Source: Sphagnum magellanicum (lineage: Eukaryota > Streptophyta > Sphagnopsida > Sphagnales > Sphagnaceae). From it: a DNA stretch of 64,000 nucleotides. Location of the stretch: assembly GCA_021904315.1 (NCBI GenBank), contig CM038923.1:8438038-8502037 (forward strand), given 5' to 3'. The notes beneath the pieces are model-generated. The model ran no database searches. It worked only from the letters and a program-made list of their open reading frames with translations, and had not been told where the DNA came from. The translations under genes were made by a program, and so were the position numbers. Positions 58,425-64,000 of this stretch are shown piece by piece (position 1 is the first letter of the stretch; each line of letters begins with the position of its first letter).

Positions 58425-58690
58425 TTTTGGCATGTAGTCAAAGTGGCGATCATCCAGAAAATAGTTTAGCCAAATTCGACTACATGTTAGATATGAAAGT
58501 AGAAAAAGAAAAGAAAAGTACCGTTTCTATGATGTCTTGTGGCTACCTACTAGAAGTTATCATGAAATTCTAATGATTTGAATTTTTTAGCTTCTTCAAA
58601 ATCTGGTGAATTTAGGGCATTTTTTCTGTGAAAATTCCTTTGCATAGGTGAAAATTTGGCGAAAACTTGCTAGTAAAAGAAATGCTAACT
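58425..58690 (-). repeat. Dispersed repeat Rep-A, copy 3 (inverted)
   Basis: Reverse-complemented, it contains TTAGCAAGTTTTCGCCAAA, a 'GTAGTCGAATTTGGCTAAAC' block and a GGATGATCGCCACTTTGACTA block, in the same order as the copies at 10.5 and 18.5 kb. Confidence 0.6.
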
Positions 58691-58954
58691 GAAAGCATGA
58701 GGCAAAACCTTACAGTAGGCTAAAACAAATCTAGATTCCCAAGGCAGAGGGGTGTGAGGACCTTATGCCAAGTATTTGTGGAACAAGAGGCACCAATTTA
58801 TGCCTACCTTAACCCTTTTTTTTTCTAGGAGGTGCATTTCAAGGGGTATACTTGGGGCCAATGTGTTTTTTATTTTTTTATTTTTACAAATTAAGAAAAA
58901 ATCCAATTTTGTAGGGTAGAACGGAGGCCAACATCCCCAGACACATTTTGATTT

Positions 58955-59350
58955 AATTAGATGATGTGATTCCCAAGTTCAAAATTTTTTTTTTTGCAAC
59001 GAGTTGATTTCATTCGTCCATCACTAAAAAAATAAAACTATGGAGGCTCTCTAAAATAGAAGGTTATGTTTTGAAGTATAGATTTCATCCCCTTTAGCGC
59101 ACCTATATAGGTGAGAGGAGGACAACATTTGCCAAAACATATGGGATAAAAGTGAGGTGCTATGAAGAACATGTTGGGAACACATTGGGAACCAAGGAAA
59201 AATGAAAAAAAAATCCTTCCTCTCCCGCTCCCCACCCCTTCAAAGGAAAAAAAGAATAAAAAGCAAGGCGCTTTGAGTGCATGCTCAGGCCTTCCCATTG
59301 GCTGCATGGCATTTCTCTTCCCAAAACATTTTGTCACCATTTTCGGCCTA
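58955..59350 (+). repeat. Dispersed repeat Rep-B, copy 3
   Basis: It matches the inverse of 20,110-20,505 in its first part ('GATTCCCAAGTTCAAAA', poly-T, CATTCGTCCATCAC) and 20,780-21,100 in its second ('GGGAACACATTGGGAACCAA', C-rich tract, 'AGTGCATGCTCAGGCCTTCC', 'ATTGGCTGCATGGCATTTCT'). Confidence 0.7.
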
Positions 59351-59355
59351 GGCTA

Positions 59356-59476
59356 ATATAGTAAAGGACATCGTGACATGAAACATCATTTCATCCATTT
59401 GTCTTGTCATCCATCTGTCCATCCGTTCGGTCATGGTCTATTTATTTCGACGGGGCGGAGAAAGAGTGGAATATAG
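59356..59476 (+). repeat. Direct repeat, right copy
   Basis: This is the partner of 58,088-58,198. Between the two copies lie the inverted Rep-A copy and the Rep-B copy, so the pair brackets about 1.16 kb of other repeats. Confidence 0.75.
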
Positions 59477-59571
59477 ACGCAGTGTGATGGAGAAAACAAT
59501 AGGAAGCAAAGCCCTGCCATCATAAGCATCCATCATAAACTGAACCAGCTACAAAAGGAACTCACCCCATC

Positions 59572-59667
59572 TCATGTGGCCTTCTTGCCCTTTTTGCCTT
59601 TCTGCTTCTCAGCTTATGCAAGGAGAGCTCTTGCTTCCTCAAGCTCCTTTTCTTCAATCTCCAAACG
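59572..59667 (-). pseudogene. Antisense Lys/Glu-rich coding fragment, possibly captured exon
   Basis: On the minus strand a frame reads [17 protein letters not shown], one TAA, then [13 protein letters not shown] and a TGA. The charged heptad-like composition and the basic tail look like the natural C-terminal end of a real protein, not chance. It lies directly before the helicase remnant in the opposite direction, the arrangement expected if a Helitron picked up a host exon. The source gene is not identified. Confidence 0.35.
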
Positions 59668-59956
59668 TGTGTTCATACCCCGCATCATCATGTCCCCCTC
59701 TGGGACTGATTGGCCATTTGTTTTGTGTCGTCGTCAATTTCCTGTTCAAGTGGCATTTGCGATCACAATCAACAAGAGTCAAGGTCAAACATTGAACAAC
59801 GTTGGGATATATTTGCCATCTCTGGTCTATTCCCATGGTCATCTGTATGTTGCTATCTCAAGGGTCACAAGCAAGGTAAACATCAAGATTTTCAGTGGCT
59901 AGCGTCCTGATGGATACATGCGGAATGTCGTATATAAAGAGGTTTTGAAAATGTAG
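59660..59956 (+). pseudogene. C-terminal fragment of a Helitron PIF1-like helicase
   Basis: The frame carries [13 protein letters not shown], '[20 protein letters not shown]', then [10 protein letters not shown] and '[15 protein letters not shown]', the conserved end of plant Rep-Helicase proteins, with the INKSQGQTL and YVA(I/L)SR helicase motifs intact. A TAG at 59,900-59,902 interrupts it, after which the same frame continues 'YMRNVVYKEVLKM' to a natural-looking stop at 59,954-59,956. The rest of the protein (Rep endonuclease and Walker motifs) is missing upstream. The intact element's helicase would unwind DNA during rolling-circle transposition. Confidence 0.8.
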
Positions 59957-60031
59957 TTTGTAATTGTAATTTTGTAATATGTACCGTCAAATACACACAC
60001 ACCTGTGCATTAGGCACGGGGTTCAAACTAG
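59660..60031 (+). mobile_element. Helitron 3' end with terminal hairpin and CTAG
   Basis: The element's 3' terminus is visible. A stem-loop at 60,002-60,020 has seven paired bases (CCTGTGC with GCACGGG, one G-T pair) around the loop ATTAG. Seven bases later CTAG ends the element at 60,031 and the next base is T. This is the Helitron 3' signature (hairpin, short spacer, CTRR, insertion before T). The helicase remnant lies just upstream on the same strand, as expected. The 5' end (TC after A) was not located, so the left boundary given is only where recognisable helicase begins. Confidence 0.75.
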
Positions 60032-61038
60032 TCTTGAGTAAATCATGTAGCCGTTACCCATCCCCACCTGTGCCCACCATTGGGTTTTTAAAACCTGGAC
60101 CTGGGTGGTTCTTTAAAACTTGTGAATGCAAATACCTGAACCTGAGTGATTTTTTCAAGTCTTTTCCCCCCTCTAATGCCCAGACTCAGTTACGATTCTA
60201 AAAATCAAATATACGCCCAACATTGGTGTTTACTTTTGCAAATCCCCTGGCTCCTACAGCATTACCAAGTGTAAAAATTGATGCAAAATTTTTATTAAAA
60301 AAAGTCCTGGCAAACAATGAATAAAAGAAGAAGAATTACACTCTGGGAGCTTACCTCCAAATACACTACAAAAAATTTGCAGAGATTTTTATGTGTACCA
60401 CATCCATCCTCCACATTGAGCCCCAGTTTTCATCTATAATACATCTGGAGGTTTCTAGAGTTGGATAACCAGATGAGTTAAATGATGTACCCTGGGTTCA
60501 GTAGAAGAATGAGTCAAGTAGCACATACTAACTGAGTAGAGTCTGTGCCCGGGTGATCAGATCTATATAGCAGACAGTTCAATTTAGTAGTGTATACAAT
60601 ACATGGCTGTGGAGGTACTTGGGCAGACACAGAGATCAACAACTTACTACTGGTTTCCAATTTTTTTTGTAGTACTCCTAACTAGGATATCATCAGTTAT
60701 GTGGCTGTAATCCAACCCTTTAAAGCTGCCATGTATTGTACCTCTTTGTTGAAGTCTTCAAAGTTGCATCAGTAGTTATAGTTACACAATATGTAAGTTG
60801 TTGTTATGTCTTGTTGTTCTCCATTTTAGTAGAGGCAATTTCTCATGCAGAATCTGCCTTTCATTATTTATTACCAGTGCTGATTGTGTAGGCCTAATTG
60901 TCAATTCTGGTAATGCATTGTTTGTATACAATTACAGTTCCTATGACTGATGTTCTGCACAACATACTTCTCAACTGAAAGAGAAGCTTTACAGGGTTTT
61001 GATGGATTTATGTTTATATTTGCTGAAATTGTTGAGAA
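60032..61038. other. Intergenic, no gene
   Basis: Nothing recognisable. It is moderately AT-rich unique-looking DNA between the Helitron end and the TIR element. Confidence 0.5.
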
Positions 61039-61041
61039 TCA

Positions 61042-61389
61042 GGCCAGCTTTACACTAGGAGTCAGGGCCAATGTTCAACCCCACATCTAGCATTCCTATT
61101 GGTATAAAAGTTGAAATCAGCCCCCCAAGAGCTTTCCAAGTACTAACTAATAAATGGCTAAACTTTATGGCCTTGTATTTGGCCCGAAGGCTGAAACAAG
61201 GAATACCATCAAATTTGAGAGGCCAATTTGCAACCAACCCTTGGGGCCAATGTTGCAGCATTTACTAATATTCTGACCGTCAATGTTCTAGCATTTATTA
61301 ATAACTTGAGGCCAATTTGCAACTCAAAAGTGCTCAAAGTTGGCCCCCAAGATTTTTTGGCCCTGCTGACTCCTAGTGTAAAGCGGGCC
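61042..61389. mobile_element. 348-bp TIR element (MITE) with TCA target duplication
   Basis: Terminal inverted repeats of about 25-30 bases begin GGCC(A/C)GCTTTACACTAGGAG at the left (61,042) and end with the complement at the right (61,389). TCA flanks both sides (61,039-61,041 and 61,390-61,392), a 3-bp target duplication. GG-starting ends and a TNA duplication fit the PIF/Harbinger group. Short internal repeats ('GGCCAATTTGCAAC') occur twice. It has no transposase and so depends on one supplied from elsewhere. Confidence 0.8.
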
Positions 61390-61392
61390 TCA

Positions 61393-64000
61393 ACCTCCCA
61401 CCTTGTGAAAAATTGTTTATTTGTCCCAACAATTGAGTTATTGTTACAAATACACAACAAAAGGTGTCTTTTGCATACTTATTCCTCAACTGTTCAAATT
61501 CTGAAAAATTAAATTTGAAACTATCAAACCTTGTTTTCTAAAATATATAATAATTATTTGGCAAAGAAGTGCCAGTTATCACTCATAGGTATGGTATTAG
61601 CATTTCTTGGCAGGGAGGAGGCATAAGGTTTCGTCAATCCGGGCTCCTAGACTGGCCGAATTTGGCTCCTAGAATAACTGGCCATGGGGGGGGTACACTC
61701 CCCAGACACCACCCTTGCCCCCCAGGCCCTCAGGATCTGGCTAACACTGCCCGTACATAAAAGTTTGCAACAAGTGTCTTGAACCGTGTGTAGGTTACTC
61801 TTGTCACTTGACATTGTGGGGTCAACCTTGAGATCAAGTATGTTTGCCCCAGAAATCAGGTTTCAAGCTTAACAAAAGTTGAATCCTTCAAAACCAATCG
61901 GTGTATGTAGGGCAGGCTTTGGGGATTGCAGAAAACACAAATCTTTGACAAAGTGCTCAGGTTTTGGACATCATCTGCAAAGTGTCTTTCAGCCAATAGG
62001 TGATGTGTATGTATGTGAGCAACAAAAAAAGATAAAGAATTGCCATGGAGAGCAGAAGCCCCCAATCAACAACCCAATCAATCAACTGTGATTTGGCTTG
62101 CAAAATGGTTGCCATAGTGCCAAAAAAAAAACAAAGGGTTTCGGATTTGTCATGTCCCACCACTGGCCACAAGTTGGAAAGTAGTAAAATGGACCACACA
62201 AGAACAACAAAAACAAAGTGTTTGTAACAGGATCAGCAGCATTACAACTTGCAAACTGCAGAGTTCGCCACCACAAGTTTTGGAGAGCAAAACCGACAAA
62301 AGCAACATTGAAGGGTTTTGACTCCGGACTCCTTCAATGGGCCTGCTGCCATGGGTCCCCACAATTCAAGGCAGAGGTTGTGTGTTCATGGCATCTGTGG
62401 TAATCCAAGCTCCCAGTTTGTTTGGGTTCTCAACTCTGCCCTTGCACTTGCTTCCAGCCATCAATTCCAAGGATGTTTTCAGGAAGCTTTGAGATTAGTT
62501 AAAGCACAAGGTGAGTGTATCCATCTGTGCAGCTGAAGCCTTGATTGAACACTTTTTTGAGAGAGGTGATAAAATGGGCTTGGGTCCATTTGATTAGGTT
62601 GGTAGAAATGGGATAAGGAACTCATCAATATGCCAAAAGGTTACATGAACTCCGCATCCAATGGGACTCTTCTCACGGGATTAGATTGACAAGTCATTGT
62701 GGTTAGCAGCAGCAAAAGGGTTGAACTTATCCACATATGAGCAATCCCACAGAGATTGTAATGGCCATTGGACAAACTTGCACACTTGCATCACCAAGTT
62801 CATAATCTGAAGAGTCAATTTATTGATACCCTGGATTCTTGATTTTGAACCATTCATGCCAGATGCTCTTCTATGGAGGCATTTTCTGACCGTATTCACT
62901 AATGACAATAAAGCATTGAAAGTCTCAAAGTTGTTCATTTGTGCCCCCTCCCCCTCAAAAAGAAAGCCTCAAAGTTGCAACTTACTTGGCTAATTCATGT
63001 TTCAATGCTTGCTATGGAGTATCTAGGTCATTGTTTGTTTGTCCTTAATTGGGCTTTGTCAATTGCTTCAAGAAGGAAAACAGGAGATGAGTATCCCCCC
63101 CTGGCCTGAAGCAAAGATGGAATCAGTGGCCTGAGAGTGCAACTTCTGAAAGAGCCCGTGGTTTAGGGTAGGTTCTTTCACCAGTTTTTTTTTTTTCAAA
63201 GAACTGCTGGTCCCTAGGGTAGACTGGCCTGTGACCGAACAATTAAGTGCTCAGGGCAGGCCAGATCCAAGGGGAGAGCTCTGTTGTTTCTGATTTCCAA
63301 ACAAACTTGAACCTCTCCTCTTGGCACATATGACACACTAAGAATTGTTCTAAAATGGATTAGAAATGAGAAAGTTATGGCCCTCGAAGTAAAAGGGGGT
63401 TAAGAACTCAAAAAAACAACCCACCAACTCTACCAAAGCTGGTTCCTGAACACCCAAAAAATTCTTTTTATGTTGCTCTATTGCTATTAGAGTTCCAAGA
63501 TGATTTGTAGAAGTTCTGGTGGTGCTCCTATAGCACTTTAAATCGTTGAAAATGAATACAAAATAAAAAAGCCATGACATTTGAACATAAGAGGGGTTCA
63601 AAGCCCACGTGTCTTGTAAGTTGGAAAGCTTATTTTCCTTCTTGTTATTTTTTCATTACTCCTTTTCCTTTGCAATTCGTAAAGAACCATGCGTTTTTCC
63701 TTAGTGTAATTTCAGGTTGGTTATACGCGAGAAGATCGTTGAGTAACTTATGAAATTCGTAAGGAATTGGCCAGCTTAGCCCCAGCTTACGAGAGTTCCT
63801 TACGAATTTTGTAAGTTACTCCCTAGTTCTTCATTTTAAAAAAAATCTTTTCATTTTTTCTAATTTATTTTACATAAGTTTAAAAAAATTTCAAAGTGCA
63901 ATTTCTTTTTCAAAACTCTTGCATCTCATAAATATAAGTCCTAAACATTATTTATCTTGAATAATCAAACCCTAATTTTAAACTAATTATCTAAAGCCAA
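61393..64000. other. Intergenic, no recognisable gene
   Basis: Frames of 60-85 residues occur on both strands without recognisable domains. A hairpin element lies at 63,741-63,821. The window ends in AT-rich DNA. Confidence 0.5.
63741..63821. repeat. 81-bp imperfect hairpin
   Basis: The arms 63,741-63,766 and 63,796-63,821 are reverse complements at 24 of 26 positions (core GAGTAACTTA and ATTCGTAAGGAA), around a 29-base loop. It may be a tiny MITE or a foldback. Confidence 0.7.

Noticed and set aside
1-64000. CRISPR arrays, rRNA genes and bacterial-type operons
   Set aside because: None seen. Repeats are tandem or dispersed without regular spacers, and gene structure is eukaryotic.

Overview
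This window is nuclear DNA from a land plant. The evidence is a plant-type mitochondrial dicarboxylate carrier, a member of the plant-only At1g01500-like family, a two-B3-domain plant transcription factor, plant telomere-type TTTAGGG runs, GT-AG introns, and decayed plant hAT, Helitron and DUF4283-type elements. The lineage cannot be fixed from sequence alone. The decayed PPR and transposon proteins resemble those I associate with ferns and lycophytes, but that is an inference.

Layout. Bases 1-10,500 are AT-rich and poor in CG dinucleotides, with old degenerate repeats and no gene. Bases 10,800-13,650 hold a two-exon gene of the At1g01500-like family, with a 203-bp tandem duplication in its leader. 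Bases 13,660-22,850 are mostly non-coding and carry short inverted-repeat elements, a large inverted repeat and telomere-like runs. Bases 22,850-24,900 hold an intronless mitochondrial carrier gene, followed by two minisatellites. Bases 26,000-29,500 contain a decayed PPR gene. Bases 29,600-33,820 hold a four-exon B3-B3 gene whose C terminus looks chromodomain-like. Bases 36,310-37,900 are a dead hAT transposase. Bases 41,233-44,500 hold a three-exon WD40-type gene on the minus strand. Bases 45,380-64,000 are almost entirely repeats: a MITE, a DUF4283 gag-like remnant, a second and different hAT remnant, minisatellites, a Helitron 3' end with decayed helicase, and a TIR element with a 3-bp target duplication.

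The four intact genes are unrelated housekeeping or regulatory genes separated by repeat DNA, so there is no operon-like organisation. The coding genes lie in islands richer in CG, and the rest is a transposon graveyard. Four dispersed repeat families recur within the window: Rep-A at 10.5, 18.5 and 58.4 kb; Rep-B at 20.1, 20.8, 46.6 and 59.0 kb; a 209-229 bp MITE at 19.9 and 45.4 kb; and a satellite-like unit at 5.7 and 8.5 kb.

No computation was run. Homology calls come from recognising protein motifs by eye. All splice sites are predictions chosen because the GT-AG boundaries and reading phases agree.
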